A stretch of DNA of 64,000 nt from Vibrio ezurae NBRC 102218 (GCF_000467185.1 NZ_BATM01000005.1:124001-188000), one strand, 5' to 3'. Positions 18,225 through 28,520 are shown, numbered from the stretch's first letter. Numbers and translations: made by a program. Notes: generated from the letters alone by a model not told the origin.

Positions 18225-18770
18225 CTAGAAGCTAGAGCCGGGCTGGGAAAGGAAAGTCACCTCTTCAGGGGTGCTGACTCGGCCTAAGGCGTGATTACGA
18301 TGAGGATATCGGCCAAAGCGCTGTAAAATAGCCGTGTGTTGCAGGTGAAATTCACGGTTATTTTTAAGATCACTTTGAGTAAATAACTGCAATCCATGCT
18401 GATGAATAAGTAAAGACTCACTATGCATGTACGGCATGTACAGAAAGCTTCTTTGCGACAAAGGCAGTGTTTTATCAACGCCAAGAGAAACCGCTTCTTG
18501 CGCCAAGGCTAACGCCAACGAATCATTAGCAAAAGCGAGCGGTGATTGTCGGAATAAATTGCGCGAAAACTGATCGAGTACAATAATCTCCGCTAAACGC
18601 CCACTAGCAGAGCCGCGCCAATCAGCAAGCTCACATTGCACGGCTTGCTGATGGAGCGACATAAAACGCTGTTTGATCTGCAGATCAACATCTGGATTGG
18701 AGCGGAACCAATCTTGTGGTTCCAACTCTGTAAACCAATAGTGTAAGACGTCGCTATGACTCAATGTCAT
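18225..18770 (-). CDS. DUF924 family protein
   Basis: 181 mostly helical residues with the DUF924 hallmarks VLHYWFTELEPQDWF at the N-terminus, IIVLDQFSRNLFR (about 62-74), FLYMPYMHSESL and the C-terminal FGRYPHRNHALGR. It resembles TPR-like folds; the function is unknown. I chose the ATG at 18770, spaced six bases from AGGT; a TTG one codon earlier is possible. It begins nine bases after the djlA stop on the same strand, so it is probably co-transcribed with djlA. Confidence 0.87.
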   Translation of the reverse strand: MTLSHSDVLHYWFTELEPQDWFRSNPDVDLQIKQRFMSLHQQAVQCELADWRGSASGRLAEIIVLDQFSRNLFRQSPLAFANDSLALALAQEAVSLGVDKTLPLSQRSFLYMPYMHSESLLIHQHGLQLFTQSDLKNNREFHLQHTAILQRFGRYPHRNHALGRVSTPEEVTFLSQPGSSF

Positions 18771-18778
18771 CAATTTAC

Positions 18779-19624
18779 CTATTTAAAGTTTCTCTCTTTC
18801 TTAACTACATCATAGGCGTGTTGAATCTCTTGTGCTTTTTCTTTTGCCACTTCCAGCATCTCAGGCGGCAAGCCTTTCGCTGAAAGTTTGTCTGGGTGAT
18901 GTTCATTCATCAGCTTGCGATAAGCTCGTTTAATCTCTTTTGCTTCAGCCGAGGCTTCGACACCAAGGATCTCATATGCCGCAGCCAATTGGTCTTGCGT
19001 GGTCGCTTGCTGCTGATAACCACCACCAGAATGCTGACCACCAAAGCCACCGCTTTGCTGGAAACGATACGCCGCTTCTTGCATTTTTAGACGGCGCTCT
19101 AATTGAGCTGCGCTAAAGCCAAGCACCTCGGCAACAATGTGTAACACATCGCGCTCTTTAGGGTGCAAACTACCATCGGCGAAAGCGGCTGAAATTTGTA
19201 GTTCAAGGAAGAACTGCGTTAGATCATGTCTGCCACGGCTAATTTCGCGTACTCGATTTAACACATCACGCAACGGGAACGAAGCCGACTTACCTTGACG
19301 AAATGCCTCTTGAGCGGTTCGTCTTTGGTTTTCATCCAAGTTCATACGTTGCATCATGATGCTTGCAAGTTGAATTTCTTGCTCGGTAACTTGACCTTTT
19401 GCCTTAGCAACATGCCCCATCACCGAAAACGCAGCTTGGAAGAACTCCGCTTGTTGCGCTGGATTTGCGCCTCTTTGGAATCCACCAAAGCCACTTTGAC
19501 GAGCTTGACTAATCGCTTTTGCTCGATCAAATCTATGTCCAATATACAGCCCAAGTAACGCACCAAAGGGGCCACCGAACCAAAAACCAAAAAATACGCC
19601 TAAAATTTTGCCAAAAAAATGCAT
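18779..19624 (-). CDS. djlA: Co-chaperone DjlA
   Basis: A membrane-anchored DnaJ-like co-chaperone that stimulates DnaK. The 281 residues comprise an N-terminal membrane segment MHFFGKILGVFFGFWFGGPF with glycine-rich packing, a TerB-like central domain (about 55-165), a Gly/Gln-rich linker (GGFGGQHSGGGYQQQ) and a C-terminal J domain with the HPD tripeptide in NEHHPDKLS. I chose the ATG at 19624 because DjlA proteins start at the membrane helix; the longer frame to 19708 would reach into the divergent lptD promoter region. djlA and lptD are also divergent neighbours in enterics. Confidence 0.94.
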   Translation of the reverse strand: MHFFGKILGVFFGFWFGGPFGALLGLYIGHRFDRAKAISQARQSGFGGFQRGANPAQQAEFFQAAFSVMGHVAKAKGQVTEQEIQLASIMMQRMNLDENQRRTAQEAFRQGKSASFPLRDVLNRVREISRGRHDLTQFFLELQISAAFADGSLHPKERDVLHIVAEVLGFSAAQLERRLKMQEAAYRFQQSGGFGGQHSGGGYQQQATTQDQLAAAYEILGVEASAEAKEIKRAYRKLMNEHHPDKLSAKGLPPEMLEVAKEKAQEIQHAYDVVKKERNFK

Positions 19625-19772
19625 GCTTTTTCTCAATCTACTAATTTTTATAGAGTAATGTGCTCTTTTAGTGCCTGATGCTCCAAATTCTATTATCATA
19701 AGGAACATTCTGCCGAGTAAACGGTCAACTACAGTCTACGGACTTATTCATCATCAAGGAAGTTTCTATTCG

Positions 19773-22214
19773 ATGTCAAAATTTCCCCGCACCTGGCTAG
19801 CTCTTTCTATAACCGCTGCATTGTTGGTTACAAATGCGCAGGCGGAAACTAGTGTGCAGGAGAACTCCCCTGAAGATCAAGGATCGGTTGCAAATGTTGA
19901 TCTCAATGACTCTCAGAATGACTCCACAGACAATTCAACGACTGAGCAAGACAGTGCTCCTGCCGCTGAGTTGACCGCACTGCTTTCTGCAGCCAAAGAC
20001 CAAACCTTTGATCTGACGTCACAGTGCTTACCTCCTGATGATGCAGAACAAGCCAACTCACAACCAACTAATGTTGAAGCCGATTCTCTTGATGGCATCA
20101 ATGGCAAAGAAGCCACCTATCGTGGCAATGTTGAGGTGACTCAAGGTACTAAGCGTGTCAATGCCGACAGCGTGACGCTCTATCAAGACCAGAACACCAT
20201 TGTTGCAAAAGGCAATGTGAAGATGACCAACGGTCAAATCCAGACCGTTTCAGATACCGCTACCACGAACCTTGATACCGATGTCACCACGCTTGAAATG
20301 GCCAACTATCAACTGTTGTGTCAAAGCGGACGGGGTGACGCTAAAGTGATTCGTGCCGAAGGTAAGCTGTACTATGAGTTGAAAGATGGCTCAATTACCT
20401 CCTGTCCAGAAGACGACAATTCATGGCGCTTGGTTTCATCATCAATAGAAATCGATCAAGAAGCTGAAGAAGCGACTCTTTACAATCCGCGTTTTGAAAT
20501 CCAGCAGGTTCCTGTTTTTTACCTGCCATGGTTAACCGTACCGATTGGAGATACTCGTAAAACCGGCTTTCTTTACCCGACCGTAGCTTATGGCACCAGT
20601 GACGGTGCCGAGTTAGAAGTTCCTATCTATTGGAACCTAGCACCTAACTATGACTTAGAAACTACGTTCAAATATATGTCTGAACGTGGATTGCAAACGG
20701 ATGCTCAATTTAGATACCTCAATACTTGGGGTCGCGGGCAGATAGAAGCGCAGTACTTAGCCAACGATCAAAAATATCCAGAGCTAGGTGACCGTTGGGG
20801 TGTCGGCTACACCCACTATGGTGTCTTTGATAGAAACTGGAAAGTAGAAGTCGACTACGCCAAAGTCAGTGATATCTATTTCTTCAGAGATATCTCTTCT
20901 GATATTGGTGAGCGAGAAGACGGGCAACTTCTGCAACAAGGAAAGGTCTCCTACCGTAATGAGCACTGGGATACCAGTCTATTAGTCCGTGATTTTCAGT
21001 TGTTATCAACAACGACCAATCTTCCGTATCGAATGCTGCCGCAGTTAAGTGCGCATTACTTTTATCCTCAGTTGATGCCTAATCTAGATTTTGATGTCAT
21101 CAGCCACGTGACCCAGTTCTCTACCGATGATGCGCGTAAAGTAAAACCTAAAGATGCGACTCGTGTTCATATTGAGCCCGGTGTCACTATTCCGCTGAAT
21201 ACCACTTGGGGTAGCTGGGAAAGTGAAGGTCGCCTACTAGGCACTTACTATCATCAAGACCTAGATGACGTTACTGATAAGAAAAATTTAGACTCAGAAG
21301 TGGTGCGAACCATTCCCGAATTTCGTAGTACGGGGACCTTGTTCCTGGAAAGAGATACCACTTTCTTAGATGGTTACACGCAAACTCTTGAGCCAAAAGT
21401 ACAATACTTGTACGTACCGTATGAAGACCAAAGTAACATCTACGATTACGATACAACGCTATTGCAAACTGACTACTATGGTCTATTTAGAACCCGTAAA
21501 TACAGCGGTGTTGACAAAATAGCCGCCGCAAACCAAGTGAGCTATGGCGCAACAACACGTTTCTACGACTCTAACTACAAAGAGAGAATGAACCTCTCCT
21601 TTGGTCAGATCTATTACATAAATAGCAATACCAATGACACTGACCCTACCGATTCGAATTACTCGGCTTGGGCTATTGAAAGTGATTTCAACTTCAATGA
21701 CTACCTCTTCTATCATGGTGGATTGCAATATGATATTAGTGCTGAAGAGATACAACTGGCCAATAGCACCATTGAATACCGACAAGGAGCTGGATACGTT
21801 CAAGCTAACTATCGTTATGTGACTCGTAGTTATTTAGATAAGACGGTAGGCAACTCTATCAATCTAGATAACATCACTACAGATGGTATCTCCCAGGCTG
21901 GCTTATTAGGTGGCTATAAAATCAGTAAAAACTGGAACGTGAATGGCCAGTACTTTTACGATACCACCGAAAATATCATGCTCGAAGCCCTAGCTAGGGT
22001 GACTTATACCTCGGATTGTTGGTATGTGGGGATTACCTACACTGACCAATTGCGCTCTTGGGATAACGTGGGAATCCATACTCCAGGGCCTGAATATGAA
22101 GAGAATATCAGCTTCAATGTCGGCATTATTGGATTTGGCACTAACTTTGGCACAGATTTTGGTGACGGAGGTAACGCTCTAGGTTACGGTCGTCCTTTCT
22201 ATTTGAATAACTAA
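19773..22214 (+). CDS. lptD: LPS-assembly outer membrane protein LptD
   Basis: Inserts lipopolysaccharide into the outer leaflet together with LptE. 813 residues: a signal peptide ending NAQA (about residue 24), then an acidic Ser/Asn/Asp/Glu-rich stretch (25-80), the jellyroll LptA-like domain (about 100-215) and a beta-barrel. Cysteines are at 85, 183, 211 and 749; Escherichia coli LptD uses two adjacent C-terminal cysteines for its disulfides, and here only one is seen. I chose the ATG at 19773, with AAGGAAG upstream; the frame extends to 19671 without a signal peptide at its start. It is the first gene of lptD-surA-pdxA-rsmA-apaG-apaH. Confidence 0.95.
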   Translation: MSKFPRTWLALSITAALLVTNAQAETSVQENSPEDQGSVANVDLNDSQNDSTDNSTTEQDSAPAAELTALLSAAKDQTFDLTSQCLPPDDAEQANSQPTNVEADSLDGINGKEATYRGNVEVTQGTKRVNADSVTLYQDQNTIVAKGNVKMTNGQIQTVSDTATTNLDTDVTTLEMANYQLLCQSGRGDAKVIRAEGKLYYELKDGSITSCPEDDNSWRLVSSSIEIDQEAEEATLYNPRFEIQQVPVFYLPWLTVPIGDTRKTGFLYPTVAYGTSDGAELEVPIYWNLAPNYDLETTFKYMSERGLQTDAQFRYLNTWGRGQIEAQYLANDQKYPELGDRWGVGYTHYGVFDRNWKVEVDYAKVSDIYFFRDISSDIGEREDGQLLQQGKVSYRNEHWDTSLLVRDFQLLSTTTNLPYRMLPQLSAHYFYPQLMPNLDFDVISHVTQFSTDDARKVKPKDATRVHIEPGVTIPLNTTWGSWESEGRLLGTYYHQDLDDVTDKKNLDSEVVRTIPEFRSTGTLFLERDTTFLDGYTQTLEPKVQYLYVPYEDQSNIYDYDTTLLQTDYYGLFRTRKYSGVDKIAAANQVSYGATTRFYDSNYKERMNLSFGQIYYINSNTNDTDPTDSNYSAWAIESDFNFNDYLFYHGGLQYDISAEEIQLANSTIEYRQGAGYVQANYRYVTRSYLDKTVGNSINLDNITTDGISQAGLLGGYKISKNWNVNGQYFYDTTENIMLEALARVTYTSDCWYVGITYTDQLRSWDNVGIHTPGPEYEENISFNVGIIGFGTNFGTDFGDGGNALGYGRPFYLNN

Positions 22215-22262
22215 AATATCGCTGGAATACACCGGTGATCATAAAGATGTATTGGAAAACTA

Positions 22263-23573
22263 ATGAATATGTTTAAACGACTCATTGCTTCGATGATCCT
22301 GATACTGATACCTGCTATGACGTTAGCGGCACCAGTTGAATTAGACCGAGTAGTTGTAATCGTTAACGATGGCGTGATATTACAAAGCGATATCGATAGT
22401 GCGATGAAAACCGTTAAGCTCAACGTCCATGACAACAAACAAGCGCTTCCTGGAACTGATGTTCTCAAGGAACAAGTCATTGATAAGTTGATTATGGATA
22501 AACTGCAATCACAAGAAGCAAAACGTATTGGTGTGCGTATTGACGACAATCGTCTTGAACAAGCCATTCAAAGCATTGCCGCTCAGAACAACCAAAGCCA
22601 AGCGCAGCTACTGGCGAGCGTCAAAGCTAAAGGGCTTAGCTATGCTGAGTTTCGTGAGCAAATCCGCACCGAAGTCGCCATTTCTGAAGCGCGTAATGCA
22701 TTAGTGCGTCGTCGTATCAACATTTTACCGGCAGAAGTTGAAACACTGGCAGGCATGTTAGCCAAAGAAACCAACAAAGACGTCAACTACGATATCAGCC
22801 ATATTCAACTGCGTTTTAACGATGACCAATCTAAATCCGAAGTAGAAGAAGAAGCCAACAAGCTAGTAGAAAGACTGAAAAGTGGTGAAGATTTCTCTGA
22901 ACTTGCAATTACCTATTCAAAAGGCCCTAAAGCACTAGAAGGTGGCGATTGGGGCTGGATGCACAAAGAAGAAATGCCAACAATCTTTGCTGATCAAGTC
23001 ACCACTCAAGGAAAAGGAGCGATTATTGGGCCTTTCCGCAGTGGTATTGGTTTCCACATTTTAAAAATCAATGATGTTAAAGGGCTAAAAACAGTTGCCG
23101 TAACTGAAGTTAACGCGCGTCATATTCTGATTAAAACGTCTGTTATTTTAAGTGATGAAGGCGCTAAACGTGAGCTTTACGACTTCATTCGTAAAATCAA
23201 ATCAGGTGAAGCGACCTTTGGTGAGTTAGCCCGTCAATACAGTGCTGATACAGGCTCTGCGGCCAACGATGGTGAGCTGGGTTATCAAACACCTGATTTA
23301 TATGTACCTGAATTTAAACATCAAGTAGAAACGTTGCCGGTCGGTCAAATCAGCGAACCATTTGAGACCGTACACGGTTGGCACATTGTGGAAGTACTGG
23401 ATCGTCGTCAAGAAGATCGTACAGACAGCGCAATGACCAACAAAGCATACCGAATTCTGTTTAATCGTAAATTTAATGAAGAAGCATCGGCTTGGATGCA
23501 AGAACTAAGAGCCAGCGCCTTCATTGAAAGACTTGATAAACAAGATGGCGAAGAGGCTGACGATGCACAGTAA
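22263..23573 (+). CDS. surA: Periplasmic chaperone and peptidyl-prolyl isomerase SurA
   Basis: Escorts outer-membrane proteins, including LptD, to the Bam complex. 436 residues with a signal peptide (first 22 or so, ending TLAAP), the N-terminal chaperone domain beginning [21 protein letters not shown], and two parvulin domains (about 175-275 and 285-385), each with an HI(Q/L) start and GGDWGW or GELGY hairpins, then a C-terminal helix. It is 48 bases after lptD. Its stop overlaps the pdxA start by 11 bases. Confidence 0.96.
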   Translation: MNMFKRLIASMILILIPAMTLAAPVELDRVVVIVNDGVILQSDIDSAMKTVKLNVHDNKQALPGTDVLKEQVIDKLIMDKLQSQEAKRIGVRIDDNRLEQAIQSIAAQNNQSQAQLLASVKAKGLSYAEFREQIRTEVAISEARNALVRRRINILPAEVETLAGMLAKETNKDVNYDISHIQLRFNDDQSKSEVEEEANKLVERLKSGEDFSELAITYSKGPKALEGGDWGWMHKEEMPTIFADQVTTQGKGAIIGPFRSGIGFHILKINDVKGLKTVAVTEVNARHILIKTSVILSDEGAKRELYDFIRKIKSGEATFGELARQYSADTGSAANDGELGYQTPDLYVPEFKHQVETLPVGQISEPFETVHGWHIVEVLDRRQEDRTDSAMTNKAYRILFNRKFNEEASAWMQELRASAFIERLDKQDGEEADDAQ

Positions 23574-24549
23574 TCGAATCATTATTACTGCGGGAGAACC
23601 CGCAGGCATTGGCCCTGATCTTGTTCTTTCATTAGCCAAATGTTCTTATCCACATCAGCTGGTTGTTTGCGCCGATAAAGAGATGCTACAACAACGCGCC
23701 CAACACCTTGGCATTGATGTTGATATTATTGACTATGATGCCAACAGTGAACCCACCCCACAGCAACAAGGGACGATCGTCGTTGAACATGTTCCACTGG
23801 CACAACCTGCTGTAATTGGTCAGCTCAATGAAGCTAACGGACATTATGTTCTAAAAACACTAGAAAGAGCCGCTCAAGGCTGTATGAATGGTGAGTTTGC
23901 CGCTATAGTTACCGGTCCTGTGCATAAAGGGGTGATAAACCGAGCAGGCGTGGCCTTTAGTGGGCATACTGAGTTCTTTGCTGAGCAATCAGATACCCCT
24001 ATGGTGGTGATGATGCTGGCAACAGAAGGGCTAAAAGTGGCATTAGTGACAACACATATCCCACTGGCGTACGTGTCAAAAGCCGTCACTGAAGAAAGAA
24101 TTGAGCAAATTATGCAAATTCTACATAAGGACATGGTCACTAAATTTGCTCTGCCAAACCCTCGCATTTATGTGTGTGGCTTAAACCCCCATGCAGGAGA
24201 AGATGGCTGTTTAGGACAAGAGGAGATTCAAACAATTTCTCCCACCTTAGACAAGCTAAGAAAACAAGGCATGGACATTGTCGGTCCACTGCCAGCAGAT
24301 ACCATTTTTAATCACAAGTATTTAGAAGATGCCGATGTGATTTTGGGTATGTACCACGACCAAGTGCTTCCAGTGCTAAAATACAAAGGCTTTGGAAGTT
24401 CCGTTAATATTACTCTGGGTCTACCCTTTATAAGAACCTCTGTCGACCATGGCACTGCCTTGGATTTAGCCGGCACAGGTAACGCGGATACAGGAAGTTT
24501 CCAAACAGCACTGTCCCACGCGATTGAATTAGTTGAGAAAAAACAATGA
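23563..24549 (+). CDS. pdxA: 4-hydroxythreonine-4-phosphate dehydrogenase
   Basis: NAD-dependent step of pyridoxal phosphate synthesis. The 328 residues include [15 protein letters not shown] at the N-terminus, the metal-binding histidines in [10 protein letters not shown] (about 135) and [13 protein letters not shown] (about 263-275), and [20 protein letters not shown] near the end. The ATG at 23563 gives the family N-terminus and lies within the last codons of surA; a longer frame exists but lies wholly inside surA. The stop overlaps rsmA by ATGA. Confidence 0.95.
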   Translation: MHSNRIIITAGEPAGIGPDLVLSLAKCSYPHQLVVCADKEMLQQRAQHLGIDVDIIDYDANSEPTPQQQGTIVVEHVPLAQPAVIGQLNEANGHYVLKTLERAAQGCMNGEFAAIVTGPVHKGVINRAGVAFSGHTEFFAEQSDTPMVVMMLATEGLKVALVTTHIPLAYVSKAVTEERIEQIMQILHKDMVTKFALPNPRIYVCGLNPHAGEDGCLGQEEIQTISPTLDKLRKQGMDIVGPLPADTIFNHKYLEDADVILGMYHDQVLPVLKYKGFGSSVNITLGLPFIRTSVDHGTALDLAGTGNADTGSFQTALSHAIELVEKKQ

Positions 24550-25349
24550 GAAATGATGTCCACTTAGGACACAAAGCGCGTAAACGTTTTGGTCAAAACT
24601 TTCTAAACGACCCGTACATTATCGACGGTATCGTTTCATCGATTAACCCACTACCAGGCCAAAACTTGGTTGAGATTGGCCCTGGTTTGGGCGCAATTAC
24701 TGAACCTGTAGGTAAATTAGTCGATAAGTTAACCGTAATTGAGCTAGATAGAGATCTGGCTGAACGCTTACGCAACCACCCGGATTTAAGCTCGAAGCTG
24801 ACTATCCATGAAGGTGATGCAATGCGTTTTGACTTTACCCAATTGGTAAAGCCAAACAATAAGTTACGTATTTTTGGTAACTTGCCGTACAACATTTCGA
24901 CCCCTTTGATGTTCCATTTGTTTGAATTTCACAAAGACATCCAAGATATGCACTTTATGCTGCAAAAAGAAGTGGTGAATCGCTTAGCCGCAGGCCCCGG
25001 CACTAAAGCCTATGGTCGTCTAACGGTTATGGCGCAGTACTACTGTAAAGTAATGCCAGTACTAGAAGTACCACCTACCGCATTTGTACCACCACCGAAA
25101 GTAGACTCCGCTGTAGTACGTCTAATGCCATACGAAGTATTACCGTACCCAGCAAAAGATCTAAAATGGCTTGATAGAGTGTGTCGTGATGGCTTTAACC
25201 AGCGTCGCAAAACCATTCGTAATTGCTATCGCTCACTGATTAGTGCAGAAGTTATGGAACAGCTAGATATCAATCCAAGCATGCGCCCAGAGAACCTCAC
25301 TCTGAAGCAATTTGTCGATATGGCTAACTGGCTTGCTGACAATCACTAA
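24546..25349 (+). CDS. rsmA: 16S rRNA dimethyladenosine transferase (KsgA)
   Basis: Dimethylates two adjacent adenosines in helix 45 of 16S rRNA late in 30S assembly. 267 residues: RKRFGQNFL at the N-terminus, the SAM-binding motif [12 protein letters not shown] (about 41-52), the acidic ELDRDLA, and the catalytic [10 protein letters not shown] (about 110-119). It overlaps pdxA by 4 bp, as in other gammaproteobacteria, and is followed by apaG after 30 bases. Confidence 0.97.
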   Translation: MRNDVHLGHKARKRFGQNFLNDPYIIDGIVSSINPLPGQNLVEIGPGLGAITEPVGKLVDKLTVIELDRDLAERLRNHPDLSSKLTIHEGDAMRFDFTQLVKPNNKLRIFGNLPYNISTPLMFHLFEFHKDIQDMHFMLQKEVVNRLAAGPGTKAYGRLTVMAQYYCKVMPVLEVPPTAFVPPPKVDSAVVRLMPYEVLPYPAKDLKWLDRVCRDGFNQRRKTIRNCYRSLISAEVMEQLDINPSMRPENLTLKQFVDMANWLADNH

Positions 25350-25379
25350 GGTTTAACCACCTTAGCAAGGAGACCGAAT

Positions 25380-25760
25380 ATGGACGTTAGTCAACCTTGT
25401 ATCAAATGTCATGTACAAACTAAATACATAGAGGCGCAATCTGAAGCAGAGAGCGACCACTATGTATTTATTTACATGATCACCATTAAAAACTTAAGCC
25501 CACACCCTGTACAACTTCTTTCTCGATATTGGCTAATCACCGATGGTGATGGTCAACAAATTACCGTTGAAGGTGATGGTGTCGTTGGAGAGCAACCCGT
25601 TATTGCCTCAAACGACGACTATTCCTATACCAGCAGCACAGCGTTAAAAACCCCTGTAGGAGTGATGCAAGGACACTATGTCATGCAAACAACCGAAGGA
25701 GAGCGCTTTAGAGCTCAAATAGCCCCATTCAGCTTGTCTGTCCCTAATATAATTAATTAA
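25380..25760 (+). CDS. apaG: ApaG domain protein
   Basis: A 126-residue fibronectin-type-III-like single-domain protein with the family core [28 protein letters not shown] and [19 protein letters not shown]. ApaG is linked to Mg/Co resistance in enterics; its biochemical role is unclear. AAGGAG precedes the ATG. It sits between rsmA and apaH in the conserved order. Confidence 0.95.
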   Translation: MDVSQPCIKCHVQTKYIEAQSEAESDHYVFIYMITIKNLSPHPVQLLSRYWLITDGDGQQITVEGDGVVGEQPVIASNDDYSYTSSTALKTPVGVMQGHYVMQTTEGERFRAQIAPFSLSVPNIIN

Positions 25761-25774
25761 TTTGAGGCCACCAC

Positions 25775-26578
25775 TTGTCTAACTATCTCGTTGGCGATAT
25801 CCAAGGATGCTTGGATGAGCTGCTATTACTGCTTGAGCAGGTTCATTTCAATGCCGAAAAAGACACCTTATGGGTTGCAGGAGATCTAGTAGCTCGTGGC
25901 CCAAAATCGCTAGAAACACTGCGGTTTATTAAAGGCTTAGGAAACTCAGCCAAAGTTGTTTTGGGTAATCATGATTTACATCTTATTGCCGTTTCTTTAG
26001 GCATTCACAATGCTAAACCTAGAGATAAAACCCAACCTATTTTAGAAGCAGAAGACCGTCACCAACTCATCCACTGGCTGCGCCAGCAACCTATACTCGC
26101 AGAACACCCTGAGTTTGTGATGAGTCATGCAGGAATTTATCCTCTGTGGGATCTCGCTCAAGCCAAAGCTGCCGCCACTGAGGTTGAGTCAGAGCTACGT
26201 GGAGACAATTGGCAATCGCTGATAAAGCAAATGTACGGTAATTCACCTGATGTTTGGCATCCGTCATTGCAAGGAATGCAACGTCTACGTTTTATCATCA
26301 ATGCCTTTACTCGAATGCGCTACTGCTATCATGACGGTCGCTTAGACATGGCAAGTAAATTACCACCAGAGCAAGAAGATAAAAGTAAGCTACTGCCTTG
26401 GTTCGAACTCACACAACGTAAGCCTTTACCCAAAAAAGCCATTTTTGGTCACTGGGCGGCACTGATGGGCATCGATGCACAACAAGTTATCGGGCTCGAT
26501 ACTGGCTGTGTATGGGGAAATTATATGACATTACTAAGATGGGAAGATAAGCGCTACTTTACTCAAGCGGCGCTTTAA
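25775..26578 (+). CDS. apaH: Symmetrical bis(5'-nucleosyl)-tetraphosphatase
   Basis: Hydrolyses Ap4A to two ADP, removing dinucleotide alarmones and RNA caps. 267 residues with metallophosphatase motifs GDIQGC (about 7-12), GDLVARGP (about 37-44), LGNHDLHL (about 66) and SHAGIYP. The start codon is TTG at 25775, fixed by the family N-terminus (SNYLVGDIQGC) and a GAGG site about 10 bases upstream; no ATG lies nearby. This weak start may limit expression. It is the last gene of the lptD cluster. Confidence 0.95.
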   Translation: MSNYLVGDIQGCLDELLLLLEQVHFNAEKDTLWVAGDLVARGPKSLETLRFIKGLGNSAKVVLGNHDLHLIAVSLGIHNAKPRDKTQPILEAEDRHQLIHWLRQQPILAEHPEFVMSHAGIYPLWDLAQAKAAATEVESELRGDNWQSLIKQMYGNSPDVWHPSLQGMQRLRFIINAFTRMRYCYHDGRLDMASKLPPEQEDKSKLLPWFELTQRKPLPKKAIFGHWAALMGIDAQQVIGLDTGCVWGNYMTLLRWEDKRYFTQAAL

Positions 26579-26598
26579 AGCCTAAACAAAGATCCTCA

Positions 26599-26654
26599 AT
26601 AAGCTGACTGATACCAATCACTTGCTTAGTACGATTGGTATTAACGCAGCTTAT
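26599..26654. repeat. Nested hairpin between apaH and folA
   Basis: Outer arms ATAAGCTG (26599-26606) and CAGCTTAT (26647-26654) flank inner arms ATACCAATC (26611-26619) and GATTGGTAT (26633-26641). No other copy was noticed in the window. It ends directly at the folA stop between convergent genes. There is no clear T-run, so it may be a dispersed palindromic element or a bidirectional terminator of unusual type. Confidence 0.6.
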
Positions 26655-27134
26655 CTACTTTTCTAAAACCACAAACTCCATCGCATGAGCATTTTTCTCA
26701 TCCGCGGCATAAGTTTCACTGTAGCTTTGTGTCCAATGCTCGCCCCACTCAGGAAATTGAGTATCTCCGAGTACTTCGAGATCAATGTAAGTCAAATACA
26801 GTTTGTTGGCGAAAGGTAGGCAATGTTGATAGATAGAGCCGCCACCAATAATCATCACCTCAGCTTCATTTGCGACACACTCTAATGCTTGCTCAATAGA
26901 GGTTACGGTGGTAACACCGTCAATCTGCAACTTTGCATCACGACTGATCACAATGTTATGACGGCCTGGTAAAGGACGACCAATCGACTCATAGGTTTTA
27001 CGTCCCATAACCACTGGCTTACCCATAGTGCATTTTTTAAACCATACAAAATCTGCTGGTAGGTGCCATGGCATCTGATTATCTTTACCGATAATACGGT
27101 TGTGAGCCATAGCGGCAATCATACTAATGATCAT
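26655..27134 (-). CDS. folA: Dihydrofolate reductase
   Basis: Reduces dihydrofolate with NADPH and is the trimethoprim target. 159 residues, matching the chromosomal enzyme: MIISMIAAMAHNRIIGKDNQ at the N-terminus, MPWHLPADFVWFK with the catalytic aspartate at about 28, the NADPH-binding MGRKTYESIGRPLPGR, and MIIGGGSIYQ. I chose the ATG at 27134, nine bases after AAAGGAA; the frame extends to 27152 without support. No resistance-type feature stands out by eye. Confidence 0.96.
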   Translation of the reverse strand: MIISMIAAMAHNRIIGKDNQMPWHLPADFVWFKKCTMGKPVVMGRKTYESIGRPLPGRHNIVISRDAKLQIDGVTTVTSIEQALECVANEAEVMIIGGGSIYQHCLPFANKLYLTYIDLEVLGDTQFPEWGEHWTQSYSETYAADEKNAHAMEFVVLEK

Positions 27135-27161
27135 TGAAGTTCCTTTAAACAAGAGGGCGCT

Positions 27162-27638
27162 TTAAACAATTGGACGACGACGATAAATAAATAATCCAGG
27201 CATAGCAAGCCCAACAGCAAGTCCCGCAATGATAAACATTGCGGTGAGGAAATTCTCTATCAAACTGGCAAACAATACCGGGGTATAGCCTGCTTGATTA
27301 ATTTCTACCATAGCGATCATCGCATTGAAGGCATAAACGCCCGGCACCATAGGAATCATCGCCGCCACAGTAAACACTTTTGGATGAGCTAAAAAACGAT
27401 GAGACCAAATCACACCGATAAAGCCAACTAAAGTAGCGGCAAACAGTGTTGCCCATTCTATCGGCATTCCAAAATGCATCAGAAAAAAGCGTGAACCGTG
27501 CCCTACTGCTCCCCCTAAGGCGCAGTAGAAAAGGGCATTCTTAGGGACGTTAAACACCAAAGCAAAGCCAACAGCAGGAATTGCAGCAAAGAACATATCG
27601 TCGATAAGTGCCAGCAAAAATGAAAAAATCTCACTCAT
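27162..27638 (-). CDS. yjjB: ThrE-type exporter subunit YjjB
   Basis: The 158-residue membrane protein has four or five hydrophobic helices and corresponds to the C-terminal half of threonine/serine exporter ThrE (DUF3815). It includes the typical AAMIPMVPGVYAF stretch. With YjjP it forms a split two-gene exporter; in Escherichia coli YjjP/YjjB has been linked to succinate export. It overlaps yjjP by 4 bp (ATGA). Confidence 0.88.
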   Translation of the reverse strand: MSEIFSFLLALIDDMFFAAIPAVGFALVFNVPKNALFYCALGGAVGHGSRFFLMHFGMPIEWATLFAATLVGFIGVIWSHRFLAHPKVFTVAAMIPMVPGVYAFNAMIAMVEINQAGYTPVLFASLIENFLTAMFIIAGLAVGLAMPGLFIYRRRPIV

Positions 27639-28402
27639 AGCATCACCCCAAACATGGCGAGTACACCACTAACAGCGACAATGCCCAGACAAGTTGCAAG
27701 AGTCAATAAACTGCCCATCACAAAGCGCGCAATCCCCATATTGATGTAACCTTTTAATACATCAGCAACGGAATTAATCAGCGGAAATCCAGGGACGAGC
27801 ATCAATACAGAAGAGGCCATGACCACATTTGGGCTGTTGCCGATATCAAAGACGACCGCTTGAGCCGAAATAAACGTGGTAACAAAAGCAGTAATGGCAA
27901 AATTGAGCATTGGGTTAAAGTGACGATGACCAATTTCTTGTCGCACTATCATGCCAACTGCCGACGCAATAAAGGTCATAGCAAAAACCGCTCTGTCTCC
28001 TCCGGCAAGGTGACTAAAGGACGCACACGATAGGCCAATCATAAAGACAACTAACCAACGATTGTAACGCTCCGGGGTAATCTTACTTAATCTTTGCTGT
28101 GCTAAGTGATGATCTAATATGCCTTTTTCTAACATAATACAGACACGCTGTACTTCGGTTACCACCCGCATATTGATGCCTCTATCGGCGCAACGACGTG
28201 CTGTCGTCATACAATGCTCGCTGGTAACCGTCGTAACAACAAAAGAGTTAGCACAAAGAGAGACTTCGACTTCATCCATACCGCATGCAAGACCCATGCG
28301 CTCCATAATACCCACAATTAGAGCACTTTCAGCACCATGAGCATGGAGCATTTGACCTGCTTGGGCAATCAACCTCGAGATGGCGCGTTGTTCAGATTCC
28401 AT
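27635..28402 (-). CDS. yjjP: ThrE-type exporter subunit YjjP
   Basis: The 255-residue protein has the DUF1212 cytoplasmic N-terminal part (LIAQAGQMLHAHGAESALIVGIMERMGLACGM, about 9-40) followed by about five membrane helices, with MLVPGFPLINSVADVLKGY at about 200-220. It would pair with the downstream YjjB as a ThrE-like transporter of organic acids or small amino acids; the substrate is not determinable. It is the first gene of the two-gene unit. Confidence 0.88.
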   Translation of the reverse strand: MESEQRAISRLIAQAGQMLHAHGAESALIVGIMERMGLACGMDEVEVSLCANSFVVTTVTSEHCMTTARRCADRGINMRVVTEVQRVCIMLEKGILDHHLAQQRLSKITPERYNRWLVVFMIGLSCASFSHLAGGDRAVFAMTFIASAVGMIVRQEIGHRHFNPMLNFAITAFVTTFISAQAVVFDIGNSPNVVMASSVLMLVPGFPLINSVADVLKGYINMGIARFVMGSLLTLATCLGIVAVSGVLAMFGVML

Positions 28403-28520
28403 TCTTACTTTACAAATCGTTTAAAATAAAACCAACATTCTATTGGGTTTATCTATAAAACTGTACTCATAATTAGGTGAAAGTTGATTAAAAACAATCA
28501 ATATTGCTAGATAAATAACG

